Source: an uncultured Muribaculaceae bacterium
GTDB taxonomy: Bacteria; Bacteroidota; Bacteroidia; Bacteroidales; Muribaculaceae
Length of the DNA stretch: 20,180 nucleotides
Assembly: GCA_910584185.1 (NCBI GenBank)
Contig: CAJTYC010000043.1
Coordinates: 1-20,180, forward strand
Direction: 5' to 3'
Below the pieces are notes generated by a model, which saw only the letters and a program-made list of their open reading frames with translations, was not told where the DNA came from and ran no database searches. Position 1 is the stretch's first letter. Every line of letters begins with the position of its first letter. Shown here piece after piece: positions 1-7,090 of the stretch. The position numbers and the translations under genes are program-made.

Positions 1-24
1 CTGTGAATTTTACAATCTGTCAAC

Positions 25-61
25 CGCAAGTTGAACTTGCGAAACTTAAATAAATAAGTTT
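25..61 (+). promoter_or_regulatory. Two small hairpins in the leader of the PurF-type gene
   Basis: CGCAAGT (25-31) pairs with ACTTGCG (35-41) around a 3-nt loop. AAACTTA (42-48) pairs with TAAGTTT (55-61). Both end about 20 nt before the start codon of the downstream gene. They could be leader structures, or the first could be the terminator of a gene lying left of the window. No TAnnTTTG promoter box is visible between 1 and 81, so the promoter is probably outside the window. No known riboswitch was recognised. Confidence 0.3.
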
Positions 62-81
62 ACATTCTGATCTCTCTACAT

Positions 82-2007
82 ATGGAACTGATAAAGCATG
101 AGTGCGGCGTGGCCATGATCAGGCTTCTCAAACCGCTGTCATATTATAAGGAGAAATACGGCACCGAGCTGTATGGCCTCAATAAGCTCTATCTGATAAT
201 GGAGAAGGAGCACAACCGTGGCCAGGAGGCTGCCGGCATTGGCTGCGTGAAGCTCAACGCTATGCCGGGTGAGGAGTATATCTTCAGAGAACGGGCACAG
301 GGCTCCGACGCCATAACCAAGATTTTCGAGACTGCCAACCGGCAGATTGAGGAGTTTAGGATTGAAAATTCTAAACTAAAAAAGAATGGAGAGGAGGCCT
401 GCATAGATACTTCTGATGTGGATGCGAGCCGGGAGCCTTTTGTAGGCAATGTGTATATGGGCCACTTGCGTTACAGCACTACCGGTCGCTCTGGGCTCAA
501 TTACACTCACCCCTTCTTGCGCCGCAACAACTGGGCCTCGCGCAATATGCTGCTCTGCGGCAATTTCAACATGACCAACGTGGATGAGATTTTCGGGCAG
601 ATCACGGCCACCGGTCAGCATCCGCGTCTATATGCAGACACGTTCCTGCTGTTGGAGCAATTGGGGCATGCACTCGACATGGAGAATGAGCGTCTCTATG
701 ACCATTACCATGGCATAGGCCAGCGAGGGCTGGAGCTCGCCGAGAGCATCGCCCGAGACCTCGACACGGGCAATGTGCTGAAGCGGTGTGCCCCCACGTG
801 GGATGGCGGCTACGTGATCTGCGGCATAGTGGGCAACGGCGACATGTATGCCATGCGCGACCCGCACGGCATACGCCCGGCTTTCTACTATCGCGACGAC
901 GAGATCGTGGTGGTGGCCAGCGAGCGTCCGGTGATTCAGACTGCGATGAATGTGCAGATTGATGATGTGAAGGAGCTTATGCCCGGCGAGGCAATTATCG
1001 TGGACCGCGACGGCAGCGTCAAGATGCAGCGCATCTTGCCGGAGGAACGCAATGAGCGTTGCAGCTTCGAGCGCATATATTTCTCGCGCGGTTCTGACCG
1101 CGACATATATGAGGAGCGCAAGCGACTCGGCGCGTTGCTCGCACGGCCGGTCATCGATGCCGTGGGTGGCAATATCGACCATACCGTGTTCTCTTTCATA
1201 CCCAACACTGCCGAGGTGGCCTTCTATGGACTTGTGCAGGGGGTGGAGGATTTGCTTATCAACGACAAGATAAGCAAGATACAGGAGCTTTCCGCACGTG
1301 GCCGGCTTACCGACACCAACATCGCGGAGATATTGGCACGGCGCGTGAGACGCGAGAAGGTTGCCATAAAGGATATCAAGCTACGTACATTCATATCGGA
1401 GGGTGGCACGCGCGAGGACTTGGCCGCGCATGTCTACGACATCACTTACGGTTCGGTAAATCCGGGCGACAACCTCGTGGTGATAGATGACAGTATAGTG
1501 CGCGGCACCACCTTGGGGCAGTCTATCATACGCATACTCGACCGCCTTTCGCCCCGCCGGCTGGTGATTGTGTCGAGTTCGCCGCAGGTGCGCTATCCGG
1601 ATTGCTATGGTATAGACATGTCGCGCATGAGCGAGTTTATCGCCTTCAGGGCAGCCGTGGCACTGCTTGAGGAGCGTGGCATGCGCGATGTGATAGAGCG
1701 AGTGTATAATCTTTGCAAAGCGCAGGAGCATCTGCCTAAGGAGGAGATACGCAACTATGTGAAGGAGATTTACGCCCCCTTCAGCGACGAGGAGATTTCT
1801 GCGAAGATTGTGGAGATGGTCACACCTCCCGATGTCAGGGCGGAAGTCCGGATTGTTTATCAGACCATTGAAGGTATGCACGAGGCGATACCGGGCCATC
1901 CCGGTGACTGGTATTTTACAGGCAACTATCCTACTCCCGGCGGTAACCGCCTTGTAAATAAAGCCTTTATAAACTACTACGAAGGTCGTCCCGACAGCAG
2001 AAGCTGA
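82..2007 (+). CDS. purF: PurF-type glutamine amidophosphoribosyltransferase, long Bacteroidetes form
   Basis: The 641-residue product carries an N-terminal glutamine amidotransferase (Ntn hydrolase) half and a C-terminal phosphoribosyltransferase half. It should catalyse the first committed step of purine synthesis (PRPP plus glutamine to phosphoribosylamine) in the cytoplasm. The nucleophilic cysteine is C8 in HECGVAM, which needs removal of a seven-residue leader as in PurF. HNRGQEAAG (residues 45-53), GHLRYSTTG (about 127-135) and DPHGIRP are glutaminase motifs. VVIDDSIVRGTT (about 466-477) is the PRPP-binding loop. Canonical PurF is about 470-500 residues. This longer form is known from Bacteroidetes, where a second standard-length PurF may coexist, so the symbol is used on family grounds only. 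The ATG at 82 places C8 correctly. The gene converges on purC. Confidence 0.87.
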   Translation: MELIKHECGVAMIRLLKPLSYYKEKYGTELYGLNKLYLIMEKEHNRGQEAAGIGCVKLNAMPGEEYIFRERAQGSDAITKIFETANRQIEEFRIENSKLKKNGEEACIDTSDVDASREPFVGNVYMGHLRYSTTGRSGLNYTHPFLRRNNWASRNMLLCGNFNMTNVDEIFGQITATGQHPRLYADTFLLLEQLGHALDMENERLYDHYHGIGQRGLELAESIARDLDTGNVLKRCAPTWDGGYVICGIVGNGDMYAMRDPHGIRPAFYYRDDEIVVVASERPVIQTAMNVQIDDVKELMPGEAIIVDRDGSVKMQRILPEERNERCSFERIYFSRGSDRDIYEERKRLGALLARPVIDAVGGNIDHTVFSFIPNTAEVAFYGLVQGVEDLLINDKISKIQELSARGRLTDTNIAEILARRVRREKVAIKDIKLRTFISEGGTREDLAAHVYDITYGSVNPGDNLVVIDDSIVRGTTLGQSIIRILDRLSPRRLVIVSSSPQVRYPDCYGIDMSRMSEFIAFRAAVALLEERGMRDVIERVYNLCKAQEHLPKEEIRNYVKEIYAPFSDEEISAKIVEMVTPPDVRAEVRIVYQTIEGMHEAIPGHPGDWYFTGNYPTPGGNRLVNKAFINYYEGRPDSRS

Positions 2008-2014
2008 ATCAATG

Positions 2015-2165
2015 AATAATTAATAATGAATAATGAATAATTTATAATTGAGACCACTCTTTTTAGAGTGGTCTCAATTATAATGAAAAACTAATAATGA
2101 ATAATGAAGGACTCTTAACGATTGGTTATCAGTCCTAAATTATTCATTATTCATTATTAATTATT
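2015..2165. repeat. AT-rich 30-bp perfect inverted repeat between purF and purC
   Basis: The 30 nt at 2015-2044 are the exact reverse complement of 2136-2165. Both are built from TTAATAATGAATAATGAATAA-like units, and a partial third unit lies at 2092-2108. The same 26-nt core recurs at 3324-3349. The pair brackets the hairpin at 2043-2082. Such AT-rich intergenic repeats probably arise by slippage or repeat spread. No function is evident. Confidence 0.7.
2043..2082. terminator. Bidirectional hairpin terminator between convergent purF and purC
   Basis: An 18-nt arm (2043-2060) pairs perfectly with 2065-2082 around a TTTT loop. The stem contains GAGACCACTCT / AGAGTGGTCTC. It sits between the two convergent stop codons and can fold from either strand. 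There is no long U-tract after it, so termination strength is inferred from stem length and position. Confidence 0.75.
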
Positions 2166-2170
2166 AATTA

Positions 2171-3112
2171 TTAAATCGCTGCTTTCACGTTGGCCTCGAT
2201 TCGTGCTGCGAGGTTGCCTTCGGTGGCTGCCGGGCAGAATTTTGTGCCTGTGATGTGCTCGTAGAGCTCTATGTAGCGTTTGGATACTGAGTCGCAGTAT
2301 TCCGGTGTCATTTCGGGAACTGTCTGACCCGGTTTGCCCATGAAGCCGTTCTCGATGAGCCATTGGCGCACGAACTCCTTGGAGAGCTGACGCTGGGGCT
2401 CGCCGGCTGCGAGGCGTTCTTCGTAACCCTCTGCATAGAAATAGCGGGAGGAATCGGGGGTGTGGATTTCGTCGATGAGGATCACCTTGCCATCATAGAT
2501 GCCGAATTCATATTTGGTGTCGACAAGTATCAGACCTTGACGTGCAGCCATCTCAGTGCCGCGCTCGAAGAGTGCGAGAGCGTAAGTCTCCACTTGGTTG
2601 AGAATATCCTCGCTCACGATGCCTTGCGCCACAATCTCGGCGTGCGAGATGTTCTGGTCGTGACCTGCGTCAGCCTTGGTGGTCGGGGTGAGAATGGGGT
2701 GGGGGAGCTTTTGGTTCTCGCGGAGGCCTTCGGGGAGGGTGATACCGCAGATTTCGCGTGCTCCGGCAGCATAGTCGCGCCATGCGCTTCCGGCTATGTA
2801 ACCGCGCACGATCATCTCAATCTTAAGCGGCTCGCACTTCTTGCCGATGGTCACCATGGGGTCGGGCACGTCGAGTTTCCAGTTCTCGATGATGTCGGAA
2901 GTTGCATCGAGGAAGTGGGCGGCAATCTGGTTGAGCACCTGGCCCTTGTAAGGGATTCCTTCGGGGAGCACAACGTCGAAAGCTGAGATGCGGTCGGTGG
3001 CAACCATCACGAGCTTGTCGCCCTTAATGTCATATACGTCGCGCACTTTGCCGTGATACACGGACTTTTGACCGGGAAAGTTGAAGTCGGTCTTTGTAAG
3101 GGTATTTTCCAT
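2171..3112 (-). CDS. purC: Phosphoribosylaminoimidazole-succinocarboxamide synthase (SAICAR synthase)
   Basis: The 313-residue product ligates aspartate to CAIR using ATP, a middle step of de novo IMP synthesis. Recognisable family segments are GKVRDVYDI near the N-terminus, ATDRISAFD, MIVRGYIAGSAW and LILVDTKYEFG, followed by DEIHTPDSSRY. The length matches the roughly 310-residue Bacteroidetes/eukaryotic-like form rather than the 240-residue enterobacterial one. An in-frame ATG at 3142 exists, but the start at 3112 is preferred. Family proteins begin close to MENTLTKTDF, and the upstream ATG overlaps the -7 promoter box at 3140-3147. The gene is monocistronic and converges on the PurF-type gene, ending at the shared hairpin. 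Confidence 0.95.
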   Translation of the reverse strand: MENTLTKTDFNFPGQKSVYHGKVRDVYDIKGDKLVMVATDRISAFDVVLPEGIPYKGQVLNQIAAHFLDATSDIIENWKLDVPDPMVTIGKKCEPLKIEMIVRGYIAGSAWRDYAAGAREICGITLPEGLRENQKLPHPILTPTTKADAGHDQNISHAEIVAQGIVSEDILNQVETYALALFERGTEMAARQGLILVDTKYEFGIYDGKVILIDEIHTPDSSRYFYAEGYEERLAAGEPQRQLSKEFVRQWLIENGFMGKPGQTVPEMTPEYCDSVSKRYIELYEHITGTKFCPAATEGNLAARIEANVKAAI

Positions 3113-3139
3113 CGCTAAAGCTAATTGAATATTTTGATG

Positions 3140-3171
3140 CAAAATTAACGAAAATCATTGATTCAGACAAA
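3140..3171 (-). promoter_or_regulatory. Bacteroidetes-type promoter of purC
   Basis: On the minus strand TTTG (3168-3171) is followed after exactly 20 nt by TAATTTTG (3140-3147). This fits the Bacteroidetes sigma-ABfr consensus TTTG-N19-21-TAnnTTTG. Transcription would start near 3133, leaving about 20 nt of leader before the ATG at 3112. It argues against translation from the ATG at 3142. Confidence 0.8.
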
Positions 3172-3175
3172 ACAA

Positions 3176-3212
3176 ATTAATTAGGAATTAGGAAATAGGA
3201 ATTAGGAATTTA
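3176..3212. repeat. Short AT-rich tandem repeat (AATTAGGA units)
   Basis: Four imperfect copies of an AATTAGG-type unit, one with AAATAGG, lie immediately left of the GC-rich palindrome. This is probably a slippage-generated intergenic repeat. No function is proposed. Confidence 0.6.
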
Positions 3213-3214
3213 TT

Positions 3215-3308
3215 GGTCGTCGGCGGTGCCTCCTCCTCCCCGGTCCGCAATGCAACGTCAAGCTGCGCCGCATCGCGAACGGGGGGGGAGGAGGCGCCGA
3301 CGACGACC
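3215..3308. repeat. GC-rich palindromic element, copy 1
   Basis: This 94-bp element has outer arms GGTCGTCGGCGGTGCC and its near complement GGCGCCGACGACGACC. Next come a pyrimidine tract CCTCCTCCTCCCC opposite a GGGGGGGGAGGAGG tract, and a core containing TGCAACGTCAAGCTGCGC. About 94 percent of the bases match copy 2 at 4970-5066, in the same orientation. A longer variant lies at 19900-20067. The structure is REP/MITE-like. It lies in the divergent region between the purC promoter and the promoter of the secreted-protein gene. Confidence 0.85.
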
Positions 3309-3319
3309 ATACAATGAAC

Positions 3320-3351
3320 AATTAATAATTAATAATGAATAATGAATAAAT
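3320..3351. repeat. Third copy of the AT-rich AATAATGAAT repeat
   Basis: Positions 3324-3349 repeat the 26-nt core found at 2015-2040 (same orientation) and, inverted, near 2140-2165. The copies therefore lie on both sides of purC. The rest of this intergenic stretch (3143-3560) holds the purC promoter, the palindromic element and the promoter at 3413-3444. Confidence 0.6.
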
Positions 3352-3412
3352 AAAAAGTAAATGATGCACAATGCACTTAGGTGAGTCAATTTGTTAATTA
3401 TTTTTAGAAATA

Positions 3413-3444
3413 TTTGGCAGTTTGAAAAAAAGTTTATATTTTTG
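3413..3444 (+). promoter_or_regulatory. Bacteroidetes-type promoter of the secreted-protein gene
   Basis: TTTG (3413-3416), a 20-nt spacer, then TATTTTTG (3437-3444) match TTTG-N19-21-TAnnTTTG. The predicted start near 3450 gives an unusually long leader of about 110 nt before the ATG at 3561. That leader could hold regulatory structure, but none was recognised. Confidence 0.75.
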
Positions 3445-3560
3445 TCAGCGATGGTTTGATTGCTGTTGTCAGTTGGAGAGCGCTTATTGATTTGACATTT
3501 GGTTAGCAATCGAAATTTCGAGTGAACAATTTATTGGTGTTTAACTAATATATAAATCTT

Positions 3561-4859
3561 ATGAAGAAAATTTTTACAGTTGCTTTGATGTCGGTGGCTG
3601 CTTTGAGTATGACTGCCGGAGTAAATGTTGCATCGGTGAAGGGTGCACAGGTCGATAAGTCGGCAAAGTCAATTAAGGTTCGTAAGGGTGTAGCCGGTGA
3701 AGCTCGCATGACCCGTGCTGATATCAGCGAGTATGAGAATTATACATGGACTCTTCTTGGAGATGGAAAATATAAGTCATCCGCTGTTGCCGGCACTTAC
3801 CAAACATCTACCGACCTGATGCCGGTGAAAGTGTATGAGGCAGAAGGACACAAAGGCGTTTATAAGGCAGTTGGTGTGTGGGCAGATTTGCTTGAAGTTG
3901 ACACTCAGGCTCTGATTGTAGATGCATCGAATCCTGATTTTGTTTTAGTGCCGAAGCAATTTACTGGAATAAACGATCAAGTGGATAATGAAACATATAT
4001 AGCATCTCAGACATGGGTGCTCCAGAATGAGAAGGGTTATACAGCCGAAGATATAATTGCAGGAGTTCCCGAAATAGTTCCGACATTAGAAAACAGTGTT
4101 GTAACATTTCCTGCGAAATCTTTGGTGCTGAATTGGCCGAATGCTCCGGCAGACAGCAAGTATGAGACAGATCCGGAGGGATGGTATTATGGTGGAGACG
4201 ATGCGGGCTGCCTGGTGCTTCCCGGAGGCGAGTACAAGGAGCCTTGGACACTTTATGGCAAGGCAACCATGTCAGGTGATTGGTTGTTCGCCACTTTCGG
4301 TAAAACCGCCGCTCCTTATGAAACAGAAGTATATGTGGCCACTGAAGATGCTACTAAGTTTAAGGTTAAGAATCCGCTTAAAGGTTTGTATGGCGCGCTT
4401 GGTTTCAATGGGGTATCTCCTGACTTTGAATTGGATGCATCAAATGTTAATGATGTAGTTCTTGAGATGACTTCCACAGGAATCAACGGAGGTACTACAG
4501 ACGGCTTATATTATATATTTAACGAAGGTTATTACAGCCAACTTGAAAATGTTGCCACAGATGAAGCCCTTTGCACTAAGTTGGAGGTAAATGAAAAAAC
4601 AGCAGTTTTCACGTTCCCGGCAGAAAGTCTTACTCTTTTTGCTCAGACTTCCCAGCAGTTCTTCTATGGAAATGCTGAAGAGTCCGCAGTGATTACAGTA
4701 GAACGGTCATCATCAGGTGTAAATTCTGTAAATATGGAAGTTTCGCAGGCTGCTCCTGAATATTACAATCTCCAGGGTCTCCGCGTGGCTGAGCCTCAGA
4801 GCGGTTCTCTCGTGATCTGCCGTCAGGGTGATAAGGTTTCAAAGGTTATCGTAAAGTAA
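3561..4859 (+). CDS. Secreted protein with two internal repeat domains and a Por-like C-terminal tail
   Basis: The 432-residue product starts with a signal peptide (MKKIFTVALMSVAALSMTAG, residues 1-20, cleavage probably near 24). The body contains two related blocks, about 63-190 and 229-360. Each opens with a W-T-L motif (TWTLLGDGKY; PWTLYGKATM), continues through V-Y segments and ends VVTFPAKSLVL or AVFTFPAESLTLF. Similar beta-rich repeats occur in Bacteroidales surface proteins. The tail from 398 (PEYYNLQGLRV through SKVIVK) resembles the short C-terminal domain of proteins handled by type IX-like secretion. Function is unknown, and export to the periplasm or surface is inferred. The gene looks more AT-rich than its neighbours and is bracketed by two copies of the GC-rich palindrome, which hints at acquisition as a unit. 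It has its own promoter and terminator. Confidence 0.88.
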   Translation: MKKIFTVALMSVAALSMTAGVNVASVKGAQVDKSAKSIKVRKGVAGEARMTRADISEYENYTWTLLGDGKYKSSAVAGTYQTSTDLMPVKVYEAEGHKGVYKAVGVWADLLEVDTQALIVDASNPDFVLVPKQFTGINDQVDNETYIASQTWVLQNEKGYTAEDIIAGVPEIVPTLENSVVTFPAKSLVLNWPNAPADSKYETDPEGWYYGGDDAGCLVLPGGEYKEPWTLYGKATMSGDWLFATFGKTAAPYETEVYVATEDATKFKVKNPLKGLYGALGFNGVSPDFELDASNVNDVVLEMTSTGINGGTTDGLYYIFNEGYYSQLENVATDEALCTKLEVNEKTAVFTFPAESLTLFAQTSQQFFYGNAEESAVITVERSSSGVNSVNMEVSQAAPEYYNLQGLRVAEPQSGSLVICRQGDKVSKVIVK

Positions 4860-4940
4860 GTATTAGATAAGAGTTATGAGTTATGAAGTGGTTTCACTGA
4901 TTATTTTATAACACATTTTTCTGCTTAAAATAAATTAATT

Positions 4941-4968
4941 AAGGGATGCTTGTTGCATCCCTTTTTTT
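4941..4968 (+). terminator. Intrinsic terminator of the secreted-protein gene
   Basis: AAGGGATGC (4941-4949) pairs with GCATCCCTT (4955-4963) around a TTGTT loop. A T7 tract (4962-4968) follows. This is a classic rho-independent terminator about 80 nt after the stop codon. Confidence 0.92.
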
Positions 4969-4969
4969 G

Positions 4970-5066
4970 TTGTCGTCGGCGGCGCCTCCTCCTCCCCGGT
5001 CCGCGATGCAACGTCAAGCTGCGCCGCATCGCGAACTGGGGGGGGAGGAGGCGCCGCCGACGACAA
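4970..5066. repeat. GC-rich palindromic element, copy 2
   Basis: This 97-bp element runs from TTGTCGTCGGCGGCGCC to the matching GGCGCCGCCGACGACAA. It has CCTCCTCCTCCCC opposite GGGGGGGAGGAGG and an inner GCGATGC / GCATCGC pair. It differs from copy 1 mainly by changes that restore arm symmetry, so it is the most perfect palindrome of the three. It begins directly after the terminator T-tract and lies between convergent genes. Confidence 0.87.
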
Positions 5067-5100
5067 TCAATGAGACGACAATCAATGAGACGACAATATA
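5059..5100. repeat. 15-bp tandem repeat at the edge of palindrome copy 2
   Basis: GACGACAATCAATGA occurs at 5059-5073 and 5074-5088, followed by a partial unit from 5089 (GACGACAAT). The unit begins with the last bases of the palindrome arm, so the edge of the element and its flank have been duplicated together. Confidence 0.75.
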
Positions 5101-5116
5101 TAATAAGAGACTTGTC

Positions 5117-6409
5117 TCAGTCGGTGGTGGCGTAGCGGCGTAAGAAGTCTTCGAGGCTATCTTCTTTGGTCAGGCCGAGGCGTGTGCGCAGGCGGTAACG
5201 GCTCGTGTAAACCGACTTGGCTGAGATGTTGAGTATCGATGCCAACTGGTGGCTGTCGGCGCCGGTGGCTATCAGCGCGGCAAGCCGCACTTGACTCTCC
5301 GACAACTCCGGAAAGTCACGTTTCAAACGGTCGCTGAACCGATTGTCGAGCTCGCGGTTGATTTTCAAGAATCCTTGCCTGTTCTCCTCCTCGCTGCGAT
5401 ATAAGCCAAGCACCTTGCTTATCTGCGATGTGATACGTGCATCGCATGTGCCCTCTGCACTGGCATTCTTGATTATCTCCTCTATCCGGCCTATCATAGA
5501 CTCCGATTGCTCCATCATCGACGATTGTGCCAACTGCACACGCCCTGCCGCCTCTATCTCATCGTCGAGTCGGCGTATCTCATTGCGTAGCTGCATCTTC
5601 TTGCGTCTCACCATGAAGAGGATACATATGCCGATAACGCCTACTGCCAACAGCGATACTGCCCACCACATCACGATGCGTTGCCTCTGGAGCGAAGCGT
5701 TGGCCTTGGTGGCAGAGAGCAATTTCTTGGTTTCGCGTGCATATACTTCCGGCATGTTGGCCTCGCGCTTCGCGCTGTCGGCCCACTCTATCATCCTGTT
5801 CTGCTCCTCAATGCATGAGTCTTTCATATCGGACATATAGTATACATAACTCATCACGCTATGTATAAATTCGCGGTTGCTTGCCGCTATCTTGTTGTCG
5901 GCACACTCCTTGCGGATGAGGGGAAGCATGGAGAGTGCCCCTTGCACATCATCTTGTGCAAGCATGTCGTAGGTCTTTACGGTAAGCAGGAGGGGCATGT
6001 CCTCACGGTCTATGTCATTATCCTCTATGATTTTGATGGCCTTGTCGGCATATTCAGCGGAGTCGAAGGCGATATTGGCACTTAACAGCACTTTGGAGTG
6101 AAGCGACGGATTGCTGCGCACCGCGCTGTCGGCAAGTAACTTTCGGAGCATGTCGGCTTGCTTCTCGGGTTCGGAGGCGATTGCCTTGTTCAGTTCTACC
6201 GAATTGAGATAATATGAGGCATCGAGCTTGCTGTATTGCTCCTTTGCCTTGTCGAGATACTCGTTGGCCTTATCGTTCTCCTGCATTAAGGAGAATGTTG
6301 TGCCCAGTGCTTCGTAGTTGCGGGCAAGCCCGAGGGGGGGAGTTGACGCTTGCGAAAAAGTCAACATTCTCTGAGGCAAGCCTGTATCTCTCGAAGAGAC
6401 TTTTCTCAT
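5117..6409 (-). pseudogene. 3' part of a frameshifted TPR/membrane/HTH regulator
   Basis: This frame carries the C-terminal three quarters of the regulator that begins at 6800. It has helical TPR-like repeats up to about residue 235, one membrane segment (VMWWAVSLLAVGVIGICILF, about 246-267) and a coiled coil with basic start (RRKKMQLRNEIRRLDDEIEAA). A LuxR/GerE-like HTH follows at about 368-430 (LSESQVRLAALIATGADSHQLASI and SAKSVYTSRYRLRTRLGL). The domain order suggests a one-component regulator with an extracytoplasmic TPR sensor and a cytoplasmic DNA-binding end. True homology starts near 6340. Residues read from 6341-6409 in this frame are out of frame with the upstream half. Whether the gene is dead, phase-variable or carries a sequencing error cannot be told here. 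Confidence 0.8.
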
Positions 6410-6800
6410 TGTTGAGGTTGATGGTGCGGAGCATGAACCAGTCGAATGGTGAGGCGGCGGAGTCGAGTTTCGCCATGCCCTCGCGCAGCAGGGCCTCCGA
6501 TTGCGGTATGTCGGTGCGCATTAGCGTGCGCGCCTTCACATAGAGAAGGCGCATCTTCAGAATCTCATTGTCGGGATGCAACGAAGCCACGGAGCAGAAC
6601 TCCGCCCGAAGACGCTTGGTCTGGCTGAGAGTAGAATCGCGTTTAAGGTCAATTCGCTCGATAGCGCGGAAAAGTGAATCAGCCTCAGCCACCCCCGACT
6701 TCGGGAAAAGCTCGCCCATAGCAGCATGGCGACGCCCAGAACATCCCGAAAGAATGATAAGCAGAAGCACCCACGGAAGTCCCCTTATCTTAGAGCCCAT
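6270..6800 (-). pseudogene. 5' part of the same frameshifted lipoprotein-TPR regulator
   Basis: The frame opens with a lipoprotein signal peptide (GLPWVLLLIILSGC, lipobox LSGC, lipidated C20). It runs through a TPR-like helical region containing the conserved pattern LRTINLNNEKSLFERYRLASEN. After NSP at about 6334-6344 the frame is wrong and the remaining 21 or so residues (RACPQLRSTG onward) are noise. Joining it to the frame that ends at 5117 restores a protein of about 558 residues. The start codon at 6800 lies inside TTAGAGCCCAT (6790-6800), an 11-nt match to the end of the adjacent MITE plus its TTA flank. The original start may therefore have been altered by element activity. Confidence 0.75.
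6334..6340 (-). other. C7 homopolymer at the regulator frameshift
   Basis: Seven consecutive G on the plus strand (C7 on the coding strand) mark the point where the two regulator frames meet. Removing one C gives the continuous reading F-A-S-V-N-S-P-L-G-L-A-R-N-Y-E-A-L-G. Slippage in such runs is a common route to phase variation and also a common assembly error. Confidence 0.8.
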
Positions 6801-6815
6801 AATAATTATAGTTTA

Positions 6816-6873
6816 GAGCCCATCTCATAAAAACAAGCTGCCCCTATGGGTAAAATTTTTACGAGATGGGTTC
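6816..6873. mobile_element. Short MITE-like element, internally deleted copy
   Basis: The left 18 bases (GAGCCCATCTCATAAAAA) are identical to the left end of the element at 16003-16161. The right 31 bases match its right end at 28 positions. The element is flanked by TTA on both sides (6813-6815 and 6874-6876), consistent with a 3-bp target duplication. Most of the interior is missing. A TNA target and an end beginning GAG are reminiscent of IS5-family (IS1031-like) insertion sequences, but no transposase is present here. Confidence 0.8.
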
Positions 6874-6883
6874 TTAGACAACT

Positions 6884-7090
6884 TCATTTATTCATTCGGA
6901 TGATTTCATCGGCAAGGTAAATATCGCTGCGACATATAAGGTCTGCCGTGCCGTCATCGATGATTTCAAACAATGGAGATGAGTAGAGCATATTCATGGC
7001 TTCTTCAAGTGGTATACGCAGTTTGCTCGCTATCAGGTCAATGATGCGTGCATACTTCATATCTTGTAATATGCGTGTGGCCTTATTCAT
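6884..7090 (-). CDS. Small DUF3791-like protein, distal copy
   Basis: The 68-residue protein (MNKATRILQDMKYARIIDLIASKLRI...) has a helical DUF3791-like pattern: an N-terminal helix, an ALEA-like helix (LEEAMNMLYSSPLFEII) and a short C-terminal segment ending YLADEIIRMNK. It follows the DUF3990 gene with an 8-nt overlap (ATGAATAA), which strongly implies coupled translation. It differs clearly from the other DUF3791 protein at 7556-7774. The two may be separate partners of the ADP-ribosyltransferase-like protein between them. An antitoxin or immunity role is inferred from size and coupling only. The 3' end lies 8 nt from the TTA flank of the MITE. Confidence 0.8.
   Translation of the reverse strand: MNKATRILQDMKYARIIDLIASKLRIPLEEAMNMLYSSPLFEIIDDGTADLICRSDIYLADEIIRMNK

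Noticed and set aside
628..1182. A 184-codon open frame antisense to the PurF-type gene
   Set aside because: Lies wholly inside a gene with clear motifs, has no family resemblance, and reflects codon bias of the true frame.
2363..2986. A 207-codon open frame antisense to purC
   Set aside because: Shadow of the purC coding strand with no start signal or recognisable motif.
3113..3142. Upstream ATG extending purC by ten residues
   Set aside because: It overlaps the -7 promoter box, and family proteins start at the later ATG.
3258..3509. An 83-codon minus-strand frame through the intergenic region
   Set aside because: Reads through the palindromic element and the promoter at 3413-3444; its sequence is low-complexity and repeat-derived.
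4946..5143. Small plus-strand frames across palindrome copy 2
   Set aside because: Arg/Pro-rich products come from the GC-rich repeat and begin within the terminator; no gene signal.
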